A DNA stretch of 14,757 nt from an uncultured Lachnospiraceae bacterium (GCA_902782655.1 CACZNY010000170.1:1-14757), one strand, 5' to 3'. Positions 1 to 7,646 are shown, counted from the stretch's first letter. Notes: a model not told the origin generated them from the sequence alone. Numbers and translations: made by a program.

Positions 1-5
1 ATTAT

Positions 6-44
6 TAAAAAAAGCAAAAGGCGTTTACTTGAATATCTCACGCC
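6..44 (-). terminator. possible rho-independent terminator after the mgsA-like gene
   Basis: Read on the minus strand, GGCGT (40-44) can pair with ACGCC (20-24) across a 15-nt loop that contains the stop codon (25-27). A T-rich run, TTTTGCTTTTTTT, follows at 19-7. The stem is only 5 bp, so the hairpin is weak, but the long T tract right after the stop suits the end of the transcription unit. The window ends too soon to see what lies beyond. Confidence 0.35.
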
Positions 45-423
45 ACTCCATATCTCCTCTGTCAAGTGACTTCACCAGAAGCTCCGCAGTCGCAAGGTTT
101 GTGGCAAGAGGAATGTTGTGGATGTCGCAAAGACGCACTATGCTCTGGTGTACCGATTCCTCACCGCTGTCAATGGAATCGGGATCCCTTAAGAATATCA
201 CGAGATCCATATCATTACTCTCTATCTGCGCAGCGATCTGCTGCTCTCCCCCCAGAAGCCCCGACAGATACTTGTGCAATGAAAGATTTGAAGCATCCTC
301 TATAAGTCTGCCTGTAGTCTCGGTAGCATAAAGCTGGTGCTTTGAAAGGATACCCCTGTAGGCTACGCAGAAATTCTGCATAAGCCTCTTTTTCGCATTA
401 TGCGCAATAAACCCTATGTTCAA
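25..423 (-). CDS. mgsA: methylglyoxal synthase-family protein with altered active site
   Basis: The 132-residue protein has the length and overall sequence of the MgsA family, whose members convert dihydroxyacetone phosphate to methylglyoxal and phosphate in the cytosol. Family landmarks are present: the MNIGFIAH start, LYATETTG (31-38), LSGLLGGEQQ (53-62), VIFLRDP (75-81) and NIPLATNLATAEL (103-115). Compared with the E. coli and B. subtilis enzymes as remembered, several conserved residues differ: E. coli Asp20 is Asn9, Gly46 is Glu35, the proposed catalytic base Asp71 is Glu60, His98 is Gly87 and Asp101 is Ser90. Asp91 is kept as Asp80. The reading frame is intact, so this is not a decayed gene in the usual sense. 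It may be a weak enzyme, a changed enzyme or a non-catalytic homologue. The start is TTG, chosen because GGGGG lies 9 nt upstream (433-437) and the N-terminus fits the family. It follows rodA but has its own predicted promoter. Confidence 0.88.
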   Translation of the reverse strand: MNIGFIAHNAKKRLMQNFCVAYRGILSKHQLYATETTGRLIEDASNLSLHKYLSGLLGGEQQIAAQIESNDMDLVIFLRDPDSIDSGEESVHQSIVRLCDIHNIPLATNLATAELLVKSLDRGDMEWREIFK

Positions 424-446
424 TATTTTATACCCCCGAATAAAAT

Positions 447-475
447 ATTATATCAAAACATAACCCCTTTGTCAC
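447..475 (-). promoter_or_regulatory. predicted SigA promoter of the mgsA-like gene
   Basis: In the 62-bp AT-rich gap after rodA, the minus strand shows GTGACA (470-475, one mismatch to TTGACA), a 17-bp spacer and a perfect TATAAT (447-452). The predicted start of transcription is near 440, leaving a leader of about 17 nt that contains the GGGGG ribosome binding site (433-437). This would let the gene be transcribed apart from the cell-shape operon. No terminator hairpin was seen between rodA and this promoter, so read-through is also possible. Confidence 0.65.
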
Positions 476-485
476 AAAATCTTAT

Positions 486-1634
486 CTACAGCAGATCCCG
501 GTCTATGTGGAAGGACAGGGAAGAAACCTGCCTTCCCTCCACAGACATGAGGCCCACGTTAAGTACGAGCCCTATCTCAGCCAGCAGGCTTATAAGCGAG
601 GTGGAGCCGTAGCTTATAAAGGGCAGAGGCAGACCGGTATTGGGCAGAAGCCCGGTGGCAACCCCTATATTCGCAAAAGACTGGAAGCCGATGTGGGCCG
701 CCACACCGGCACAGATCAGCGTCCCCGAAAGCTCCGTAGCCTTCCTTCCCGTATGTATCACAAGAGCCGTGGCTAATGCAAAAAGCGCCACCATAAGAAC
801 GCATCCTGCAAATCCAAGCTCCTCTCCTGCCACCGCCATTATAAAATCGGTCTGCGGCTCCGATATGAAATTTCCGTTTTTCACCGAGCCCACCTCGTTG
901 GTTTTATATCCCTTTCCGGTCAGCATCCCGCTGCCGATGGCCACTATGGAATTCTGCTGCTGGTATCCCGCCGTATCCTGATACTTCTCCGGCTGAAGCC
1001 AGGCCAGTATCCTGGTCTGCTGATAGGGCTCTATTATCTCCTGATCGGGCTGAAGCACCAGAAAGATGCCTATTATGACTATGGGTATCGCTACCGCTGC
1101 CACCCCGCCTATTATCCTGTAGGAAAGACCGCCCACATACAGCATCCCCACGAAGATGAACATCACGACTATGCTGGTCGAAAGATCCGGCTCATCAAGT
1201 ATCAGATACACCGGCACGGCCATGAGCCCCATTATGGCAATGAGCACCGGCGCCCTGTTTATCCTGTCCTCCCTCTTTGAGATAAACGCGGCAAGGAAAA
1301 GGATGAGCAGGATCTTGGCCGCCTCCGAGGGCTGCAGCTGAATGCCCGCTACCACAAGCCACCTCTTGGCGTTATTGACCACCTCTCCGAAGAGCTTGAC
1401 CATCAAAAGAAGCCCCACTGCCAGCGCATAATAGAACCATCCGAATTTCAAAAGGAACTTATAGCTTATCAGGGATATCACAAGCATGACCCCAAGACCA
1501 AGGATAAACCCCTGGATCTGATGGCTCTGGACTGATTCCTTGGCGCTCCCTATTATTATGATCCCATACACCGACAGCGCAGCCGATACCGCCACCAGCA
1601 GAAAATTGTAATTTCTTATACTGTATCTTCCCAT
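486..1634 (-). CDS. rodA: RodA, SEDS peptidoglycan glycosyltransferase
   Basis: RodA polymerises glycan strands from lipid II in the cytoplasmic membrane, paired with the PBP2 transpeptidase in the elongasome. The 382-residue protein is almost entirely hydrophobic, consistent with about ten membrane segments. SEDS landmarks are all present: KRWLVVAGIQLQPSE (90-104), LDEPDLSTS (146-154), NSIVAIGSGMLTGKG (228-242), SEPQTDF (258-264), GEELGF (270-275) and the C-terminal NTGLPLPFISYG (332-343). Asp263 in the EPQTDF motif matches the catalytic Asp of characterised RodA proteins. The gene begins with ATG overlapping the mrdA stop by one base (TAATG), so the two partner enzymes are translationally coupled. 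FtsW is related, but the elongasome context and direct pairing with PBP2 favour RodA. Confidence 0.95.
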   Translation of the reverse strand: MGRYSIRNYNFLLVAVSAALSVYGIIIIGSAKESVQSHQIQGFILGLGVMLVISLISYKFLLKFGWFYYALAVGLLLMVKLFGEVVNNAKRWLVVAGIQLQPSEAAKILLILFLAAFISKREDRINRAPVLIAIMGLMAVPVYLILDEPDLSTSIVVMFIFVGMLYVGGLSYRIIGGVAAVAIPIVIIGIFLVLQPDQEIIEPYQQTRILAWLQPEKYQDTAGYQQQNSIVAIGSGMLTGKGYKTNEVGSVKNGNFISEPQTDFIMAVAGEELGFAGCVLMVALFALATALVIHTGRKATELSGTLICAGVAAHIGFQSFANIGVATGLLPNTGLPLPFISYGSTSLISLLAEIGLVLNVGLMSVEGRQVSSLSFHIDRDLL

Positions 1635-4552
1635 TAGTCCAATATCGTCTCTCCCATATTCTGATCAGCCACTCCTGTAATGATATCCTCCGTATCCTGC
1701 AGCTTGAAGTAATAGTTGATGATGTCCTTTGTAGTCGAAGCCGCATTGGCGGAGGTATATCCGTATGCTATCCTGGTGGCTATGGCTATCTGCGGCCTGT
1801 CATAGGGCGCATAGCAGATAAACAGGGCATGGTTCGGCCTTGTCGTGGTCTGCTGGGCAGTCCCCGTCTTTCCCGCTATGATCACCGGGAAGTTTTTGAA
1901 GGAGGAATAGGTGGTAACGGCCTCCATCATGCCGAGATGAATGGCGTCCCAGGTAGACTGCTGGATGTTCATCTTATTCCTTACCTGCGGGGTATAATCC
2001 TCCAGCAGATCCCCGTTCGCCGAGGTAAGCCTGTCCAGTATGCTTATATTATACACCGTTCCGCTGTTCGCTACAGCAGTCACATATCTGGCAAGCTGGG
2101 TGGTCGTATAGTTGTGGGTACCCTGTCCTATGGCGCTTCTTATAGAGTCCATATCAGAGACATTGGGCGTGTTTTCAGGTATCTCCACTCCGCTGGTATC
2201 ACTCAGCCCGTACAATTCACAGTATTTTTTCAGCCTCTCAAGGCCCATATCCGAATTATACAGCCCGTCTGTACCGGTGCTGAGCCTGTAGCCCACCTCA
2301 TAGAAATAATAGTTGCAGGAATTCTTTATGCCTCCGACCACGTTCAGGGGACCGTGATGTCCCGGGTATATCCAGCATTTGGGGCTCTTTGTATCCTGCT
2401 CCAGCTTCTCGTATATTCCCTCGCAGTAGATTATCTCTCCTGTGGTTATCACGCCCTCCTCCAGACCCGCGGTCGTAGATACGGGCTTGAAGGTGGAGCC
2501 CGGAGCTGTCCTCTGCTGGGTGGCATTATTATAAAGGGGCAGTGAAAGATCATTGTTTATCTTATTGAAGTAATCTGCGTCCACGGAATTTGCCATCTTG
2601 TTGTCATCAAAGCCGGGATAGGTGACCATAGCCAGCACCTCCCCGGTATTGGGATCCGTCACTACAGAGGAGCCTGTACAGGGATCCAGAGCCAGCTGTG
2701 CGGGTGTGATCTCAAGGTTCCTTATGCTGTCGGTCACAAGCTCATAGGGGGTGATGCTTCCGCTTATGAGCAGCTCCTTCCTTCCATCCTCATTGTCAAG
2801 CAGCTCCTGTTCAAAAAGGATCATGCATATCTCATAGCCTGTCACCTGATCAGCCTTTACCAGATATTTGTACAGGCTTTTTGCAAATCTGGTATCTCTT
2901 GAAAGCTCATCCAGTATAAAGCCTGTCAGTGCCGTATAAACCTCCTGCGTGTCCGAATACTCTTCGCTTTCATCGGTGACATAGGATATCTCGATATAGC
3001 CCTGGGCTATGGCGTTCCTTAAATAATCGGCAAGGGAGATCTCTCCCTCCTTCCATCTTATCTGTTCCTCATCTCCCTCCTTGATAAGCTTCGGATCAAA
3101 GACCCGGATATTATCGTCCTGAAGCATGGTGACTATATAGCTTTCGTATTCCTGCATCTCCGGTGTAAGGTCATTATATATAGTCTCCGTCTCCGTAAGC
3201 TCCGTTTCAAGCGCCGCCAGGACATGGCCCAGCTTCTCCTCGAATATCCCCTGCACCTCCTTCTCGGTAGGATTCGCGGTGTCCAGCGACATATGGGCGA
3301 GATTGATCACGTTATTATTGATAAGCGCAAAAAACACGGTGTCTATCGGGATTATGATATCCTTGGACTGGACCTCCGCATCCTCGTTCATCTCGGAGGT
3401 TCTCATATTCCTTATCTTGGAGGAAACTATACCGGCTATCTTCTGCTCCAGTATCCTGTATATGGCGCTCTGCAGATCGGAATCTATGGTAAGGGTCAGA
3501 TCGTTTCCTGCAACGGGCTCTATCCTTTTGCCTGTCTCCGTTATACGGCCCAGATTGTCCACAAAGATCTCCTGGCTTCCCTTTGTCCCCTGAAGCTCCC
3601 TCTCCATCACCTGCTCTATCCCTGCCTTTCCCACCATATCGTTAAGCTCGTAATGATGGGGATATCTCTGGTCGGGATCCGCTACATTAAGCTCTGCAAG
3701 CTCCTCATCGGAGATCTTTCCCGTGTATCCCAGTATATGGCTCATTGAGGGATCGTCAATATAAACTCTTATGGTATCCTCCGCGATATCGACCCCCTGA
3801 AGGGTGTCCTTATTCTCCATGATCTCGGCTACAGTGTTTTCATTGACGTCCGTAGCCACCGTGGAGGATATATATTTCTGATAGGACTTTGAAAACATCG
3901 CCATCCTTATCCTGACGACCTTTAATATCTGTGATTTCGTAAGTCCTGCCATGGGCTCGAAATCATACTTTCCGTCAGCGTTCTTTTTATAAAGCCCTAT
4001 GCCGAACATCTTTTTGGCGCAAAGATACTCCATCAGGTCATCGGGAGTGGCGTTCCTTTCCTTAACCTTAAGCTCGTCAGTCCTGGTATGTCCGTAGCAG
4101 TCGGCAAGAAACCTTAAAAGCGCCGTGCCGCTGACGGTATACTGGTAGTTGCCCTGCTCATCCAGGATGATGTCGAAATCCATGGAATCAAGGGTATCGC
4201 CGTTGCTCTCCACTATATCTATAAGCGCAAGGATGGTATTGTTTATGTCCATATCCCTGGTGGAATTGGCATCATAGTTGTCCTCTATGGTCACTGAATA
4301 GGCAAGCTTGTCCTCAGCAAGGATGACGCCGTTTCTGTCATATATGGTCCCCCTTGTGGCCTTCAGGGATTTCTCCCTTTCTATCTTCAGGGTGAAATTA
4401 TTCTGGTATTCCTCTCCATGGACTATCTGGAGCACGAAAAGCCTGTATATCACAAGGATGGTGAGGAGCATGAGGAACATGCCCAGGATGAATATCCTTG
4501 ACGTTATGAGTCCAACCAGCTTGTCGCTTATCTTTTTCAGACGATCGTTCAC
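1634..4552 (-). CDS. mrdA: penicillin-binding protein 2, elongasome transpeptidase with large insert
   Basis: This class B PBP cross-links peptidoglycan made by RodA. It is anchored by one membrane segment (about 21-43) with a short cytoplasmic tail. The N-terminal module has TRGTIYDRNG (66-75) and GKAGIEQVMERELQG (308-322). The transpeptidase domain begins near 622 and holds the three active-site motifs: STFK (Ser686 nucleophile, Lys689), SCN (745-747) and KTGT (895-898). At 972 residues it is far longer than the 600-720 common for PBP2. The excess is an acidic, probably helical stretch of about 245 residues (about 376-620) inserted between the LTIDSDLQ strand and the DPNTGEVLAMV strand. Cys710, Cys726, His732 and Cys746 match the spacing of the zinc site of some PBP2 proteins. 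There is no PASTA domain, which argues against SpoVD. The start is GTG, preceded by GAGGG; mreD ends 19 nt upstream and rodA overlaps the stop. Confidence 0.95.
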   Translation of the reverse strand: MNDRLKKISDKLVGLITSRIFILGMFLMLLTILVIYRLFVLQIVHGEEYQNNFTLKIEREKSLKATRGTIYDRNGVILAEDKLAYSVTIEDNYDANSTRDMDINNTILALIDIVESNGDTLDSMDFDIILDEQGNYQYTVSGTALLRFLADCYGHTRTDELKVKERNATPDDLMEYLCAKKMFGIGLYKKNADGKYDFEPMAGLTKSQILKVVRIRMAMFSKSYQKYISSTVATDVNENTVAEIMENKDTLQGVDIAEDTIRVYIDDPSMSHILGYTGKISDEELAELNVADPDQRYPHHYELNDMVGKAGIEQVMERELQGTKGSQEIFVDNLGRITETGKRIEPVAGNDLTLTIDSDLQSAIYRILEQKIAGIVSSKIRNMRTSEMNEDAEVQSKDIIIPIDTVFFALINNNVINLAHMSLDTANPTEKEVQGIFEEKLGHVLAALETELTETETIYNDLTPEMQEYESYIVTMLQDDNIRVFDPKLIKEGDEEQIRWKEGEISLADYLRNAIAQGYIEISYVTDESEEYSDTQEVYTALTGFILDELSRDTRFAKSLYKYLVKADQVTGYEICMILFEQELLDNEDGRKELLISGSITPYELVTDSIRNLEITPAQLALDPCTGSSVVTDPNTGEVLAMVTYPGFDDNKMANSVDADYFNKINNDLSLPLYNNATQQRTAPGSTFKPVSTTAGLEEGVITTGEIIYCEGIYEKLEQDTKSPKCWIYPGHHGPLNVVGGIKNSCNYYFYEVGYRLSTGTDGLYNSDMGLERLKKYCELYGLSDTSGVEIPENTPNVSDMDSIRSAIGQGTHNYTTTQLARYVTAVANSGTVYNISILDRLTSANGDLLEDYTPQVRNKMNIQQSTWDAIHLGMMEAVTTYSSFKNFPVIIAGKTGTAQQTTTRPNHALFICYAPYDRPQIAIATRIAYGYTSANAASTTKDIINYYFKLQDTEDIITGVADQNMGETILD

Positions 4553-4571
4553 TGTCCCTCAACCTTCAGCT

Positions 4572-5075
4572 TCATTCACTGTCCTCTGTCCCCCGGTCAA
4601 AGCTCAGCAGCAGATTCCGGAGCGGGATATAGATGATGATGGCCGCAAGCACCGTATATATAAGCTCGGGCAGCATGATATTAAGAAAATAATGTATGAT
4701 GTTAAATCTCGCCCTGAAAAGAAAGCCGGAAAGATAGGTAAGGATCAGAAAGGCTGTATCGGAGGCCGCGATGAACATTATCGGGAATTTGATATCATCG
4801 GGATAAAAGCCTCTGTTCGCCACCCCGTCCGCATAGCCTATTATAAGATAAATGAGGGCATTCAGTCCGAGGACGCTTCCGTAGAAAATATCCGTCAGAA
4901 GCCCGCAGGCAAAGCCTACCAGCATGCCGTCCGTCCTGCCCTCCATGATGCCGAAGATGCTCGTTATTATTATCATGAGATTAGGCACTATCCCCGCAAA
5001 GGCAATGTGCTGGAAAAGAGTGCTCTGCAGCAGGAAGCAGATAATGATCAGAAAAAAGCCTATTACCCTTTTCAT
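4572..5075 (-). CDS. mreD: MreD, rod shape-determining membrane protein
   Basis: MreD is a small integral membrane protein of the elongasome that works with MreC to link the cytoplasmic MreB scaffold to the wall enzymes. The 167-residue protein has the usual length and about six hydrophobic segments (about 4-22, 28-46, 50-64, 67-82, 98-118 and 132-152). It contains a family-like GLLTDIFYGSVLGLNAL stretch (58-74). The C-terminus is short and acidic. The ATG overlaps the mreC stop by 4 nt (ATGA). A perfect AAGGAGG lies at 5089-5095, 13 nt from the ATG; this is a long spacing, but no closer in-frame start exists. Sequence conservation is low in this family, so position and topology carry much of the assignment. 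Confidence 0.92.
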   Translation of the reverse strand: MKRVIGFFLIIICFLLQSTLFQHIAFAGIVPNLMIIITSIFGIMEGRTDGMLVGFACGLLTDIFYGSVLGLNALIYLIIGYADGVANRGFYPDDIKFPIMFIAASDTAFLILTYLSGFLFRARFNIIHYFLNIMLPELIYTVLAAIIIYIPLRNLLLSFDRGTEDSE

Positions 5076-5941
5076 TCCGGCAGGTTCTCCTCCTTCATCT
5101 CGGTGATGACAAGCACTGCATCGATATGCTCAAAATCCACCACGGGGGTCAGCGTTCCTGATTTCGTAAGGTTATTCGGATCCTTGTCTATGGTCTTTAT
5201 GAAGCCTATGGCTATGCCCGGCAGATATCTGTCGGAGATGTTGCTGGTCACTATCTTGTCCCCCACAGCCACCTCATCATCCTGATCGGCCAGCTGGCCG
5301 AACTCTATGGTTCCGTCCTTTATCGATTCCAGATTGCCGTAGACTATGAGATTGTCCGAGGTATTAAGCATCCTTCCGGAAACGTTGCTCCTGTCGTCTA
5401 TTATGGATCTCACCTGGGACCAGTTAGGCCCTGTCCTGATCACAAGCCCCACAAGACCCGCTCCCGCTATGACGTTCATGCCTTCCTTTATCCCGTCATC
5501 CTCACCCTTGTCTATGATAAAGACCGAATACCAGTTTCCGGGATCCTTGCCGGTGACCCTGGCTCCTATCTTGTCATATTCCTCGTACTCGGCATCAAGA
5601 TCCATAAGGGTGCGCAGCTCTATAAGCTCGAAGCGGTTCTCCACAAGCCTGTCGTTTTCCTGGGTAAGCTCGTCTATCCGGCTTTTTAAGGCTTCATTCT
5701 CGGAGATGACCTGCTTCACCCGCTTTAATTCATCTGCCCTTTGATTGGCATAAACTGATATTTCCGTGAGCCCCTTCTTGAAGGGCATGATGGTATAGCC
5801 GGCCACGCCGTTAAGCATTGCAGGCACAGCATCCGTCGTAAAGGTGAGTACCATCAGCAGAACGCATATAAGAGTCAATATAAAGAGGAGGTATCCGGGT
5901 GGTATCCTTATCCCTCTTCTTTTAACCTTTACCCTGGCCAT
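5072..5941 (-). CDS. mreC: MreC, rod shape-determining protein
   Basis: MreC is a bitopic membrane protein whose extracellular part binds and activates PBP2. The 289-residue protein starts with a basic cytoplasmic tail (ARVKVKRRG), then one membrane segment (about 17-36). A predicted coiled coil (about 64-115, rich in Glu, Lys and Leu) follows, used for dimerisation in the family. Next comes the beta-rich domain with the MreC landmarks GVAGYT (45-50), GLVGLVIR (162-169), IDDRSNVSGR (181-190) and RYLPGIAIG (238-246). The length is normal. The ATG is 5 nt after the mreB stop, with GAAG just upstream, and the stop overlaps mreD by 4 nt. The order mreB-mreC-mreD is the standard one. Confidence 0.95.
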   Translation of the reverse strand: MARVKVKRRGIRIPPGYLLFILTLICVLLMVLTFTTDAVPAMLNGVAGYTIMPFKKGLTEISVYANQRADELKRVKQVISENEALKSRIDELTQENDRLVENRFELIELRTLMDLDAEYEEYDKIGARVTGKDPGNWYSVFIIDKGEDDGIKEGMNVIAGAGLVGLVIRTGPNWSQVRSIIDDRSNVSGRMLNTSDNLIVYGNLESIKDGTIEFGQLADQDDEVAVGDKIVTSNISDRYLPGIAIGFIKTIDKDPNNLTKSGTLTPVVDFEHIDAVLVITEMKEENLPE

Positions 5942-5946
5942 ACGCT

Positions 5947-6963
5947 TCAGATTTCTTCTGTCATGTCATCGATGGTATAGGCTACAGACCTGAAGTTTGG
6001 ATCCTTTATGATACGGGCAAGCCCGAAGGCCGCGCTTTCCTGCGGATTGTCCGCCTTATTGACCTTGAGGGCAGTCCCCTTGACGATAAGCTCATCCAGA
6101 TGGGCTAAAGATGCGCTGCCGCCCGTAAGATAGATCCCGTGTCTGTATATATCGGCAGAGAGCTCGGGCGGGGTGCGTTCAAGTATAACCTTGATATTAT
6201 CGACTATGACGGCGGCTGTCTCCTTGATGGTACCGTCTATCAGATCAGTGGGTATGGATCTTTCCACTGGAAGTCCCGTGACCAGATCCCTGCCGTATAC
6301 TACGGCCGGCTTATGCGCTGCCTCAGTGGCGGCAAGCTCGATCTTAAGCTGCTCGGCAGTCTTCTCTCCTACCATGAGTCCGAATTCGCGCCTGATCACC
6401 GCCCTGATGGCGTCATCAAACTTCCTTCCGCCGGATTTGAGAAGCTTTGAAAGCACTATACCGCCCAGGGAAAGTACCGATATCTCTGTGGTCTCGAAGC
6501 CTACGTCCACTACCAGGACACCCTGGGAGGTCTTTACGTTTATCCCCATGCCCAGGCCGTCGGCCAGAGACTTTTCGGACATCATTATCTTCCTGGGCTT
6601 TAATCCCGAATCCTTGATAAGGTCATAGAAGGCTCTTTTTTCCACCTCGGTCACATCGGTGGGAACGCATACAAAATAGTCGGCGCCTGATCCCCTGCCG
6701 TCGGTCAGTTCATTGATAAATTCGGTCAGGACCGTGGTCATGTTTCCGATATCCGCTATGACGCCGTTTACAAGAGGATAGGAAACCCTGATATTCTGGG
6801 GAGCCTTTTCAAACATATCAAATGCGGCATCTCCGTAGGCGAAAAGAATATCCTTCTTCATAAGTGCTATCATGTTCTTTTCGTTGGTTATCGTATCCTT
6901 GGCCGTACTGTATATCTTGATATTACCGGTGCCAAGATCTATTCCAAAAGCAAGATTACTCAA
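5947..6963 (-). CDS. mreB: MreB-like actin homologue with diverged nucleotide pocket
   Basis: MreB is the cytoplasmic actin homologue that orients the elongasome under the membrane. The 338-residue protein has the actin-fold signatures: phosphate-1 motif IDLGTGN (8-14), YPLVNGVIAD (62-71), VCVPTDVTEVEKRA (98-111), LSLGGIV (164-170), GEKTAEQLK (199-207) and adenosine motif LTGGSASLAHLDELI (279-293). Several normally invariant positions differ. Phosphate-2 reads DVGFETTE (153-160) where MreB has DIGGGTTE, EEP is SEK (129-131, keeping the second Glu), and the GTANT-type motif is GTGNI. From memory, related proteins at this locus in Lachnospiraceae share these changes, so this looks like a family trait rather than decay. 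The start is TTG overlapping the radC stop by 4 nt, with AGAAGGA 8 nt upstream. Context (radC before, mreCD after) supports a shape role; polymerisation and ATPase activity cannot be judged here. Confidence 0.9.
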   Translation of the reverse strand: MSNLAFGIDLGTGNIKIYSTAKDTITNEKNMIALMKKDILFAYGDAAFDMFEKAPQNIRVSYPLVNGVIADIGNMTTVLTEFINELTDGRGSGADYFVCVPTDVTEVEKRAFYDLIKDSGLKPRKIMMSEKSLADGLGMGINVKTSQGVLVVDVGFETTEISVLSLGGIVLSKLLKSGGRKFDDAIRAVIRREFGLMVGEKTAEQLKIELAATEAAHKPAVVYGRDLVTGLPVERSIPTDLIDGTIKETAAVIVDNIKVILERTPPELSADIYRHGIYLTGGSASLAHLDELIVKGTALKVNKADNPQESAAFGLARIIKDPNFRSVAYTIDDMTEEI

Positions 6964-7646
6964 TATAGTATTCCTTCTTCATTAAAACTGTAATATTTAC
7001 CGTCTCCGATTATGATCGAATCTCTGAGGGTGATCCCTGAAACCTTGCATGCAAGGTACATATTCCGGCTTATCTCTTTATCAGCCTCTGAAGGTGCCGG
7101 ATCGCCGCTGGGATGATTGTGAACCAGAATTATATTTACGGCATTATGCCTTAATGACTCCCTGATTATCTCCCTTATAGGAACCTGAGCCGAATTAACA
7201 GAACCTATGGATGCGTGATAATCCCCGATGCGGCGCATCTTCGTATCAAGCATCAGTACATATACATTCTCAGTCTCCATGTGCCTCAGATCCTGCATGT
7301 AATATGCCGCGGCCTCCTCCACATGGAAAACCTGATCCCTTGGCCTGTATCTCTCCTTCCAGATCCTTTTGGCTATCTGGGCGACGCATACAAGCTGGAT
7401 CGCCTTTACCCTGCCTATCCCGCCTATGGCGGACAGCTCCCTTATATCCGCATTGCAGAGCCCTCCGAGGCTTCCGCCCACGGCTTTGAGCACATTCAAT
7501 GCAAGCTGCTTTGCATCAAGCCCCTTCTTTCCGCTGCGGAGTATGACTGCCAGAAGCTCGGCATCGCTCAGCGCCTCCGCCCCGTACTCCTCACACCTCT
7601 CATAGGGCCTCTCACCTGCAGGGTACGATTTTATTCCGCTGTTCAC
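6960..7646 (-). CDS. radC: RadC, JAB/MPN-domain protein
   Basis: RadC-family proteins have a helix-hairpin-helix region followed by a JAB1/MPN metalloprotease-like domain. Their cellular role is unresolved, and the old DNA-repair name is not well supported. This 228-residue copy is full length. It starts with the UPF0758-type region containing ERPYERCEEYGAEALSDAELL (12-32 region). It then has an HhH-like LSAIGGIGRVKAIQL (71-85), Glu126 in TENVYVLMLD, and the metal-binding motif HNHPSGDPAPSEAD (176-189) with His176, His178 and Asp189. The start is GTG with AGAGGTG six nt upstream. It is the first full gene after a predicted promoter at 7715-7743, and its stop overlaps the mreB start. Linkage of radC to mreBCD is common in Firmicutes; maf and minCD, often nearby, are not in this window. 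Confidence 0.95.
   Translation of the reverse strand: MNSGIKSYPAGERPYERCEEYGAEALSDAELLAVILRSGKKGLDAKQLALNVLKAVGGSLGGLCNADIRELSAIGGIGRVKAIQLVCVAQIAKRIWKERYRPRDQVFHVEEAAAYYMQDLRHMETENVYVLMLDTKMRRIGDYHASIGSVNSAQVPIREIIRESLRHNAVNIILVHNHPSGDPAPSEADKEISRNMYLACKVSGITLRDSIIIGDGKYYSFNEEGILY

Noticed and set aside
25..423. Calling the mgsA-like gene a pseudogene
   Set aside because: The frame is complete, with ribosome binding site, promoter and full family length. Only specific active-site positions differ, which suggests changed function rather than decay.
1829..2545. Plus-strand open frame of 238 codons
   Set aside because: It is antisense to the mrdA transpeptidase domain, including the STFK and KTG region. 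Open frames opposite conserved genes are expected with this codon use.
2690..3430. Possibility that the PBP2 insert is an intein, inserted element or frameshift artefact
   Set aside because: There are no intein splice motifs, no terminal repeats and no change of frame. Composition and codon use look like the flanking gene, so it is treated as part of the protein.
1634..4552. Annotating the PBP as SpoVD or a divisome PBP
   Set aside because: It lacks PASTA domains and lies between mreD and rodA, the usual place of the elongasome PBP2.
4308..5285. Long plus-strand open frame of 325 codons
   Set aside because: It lies antisense to the start of mrdA, all of mreD and part of mreC, which have strong family motifs and coupled starts. 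The translation is low-complexity and shows no recognisable domain.
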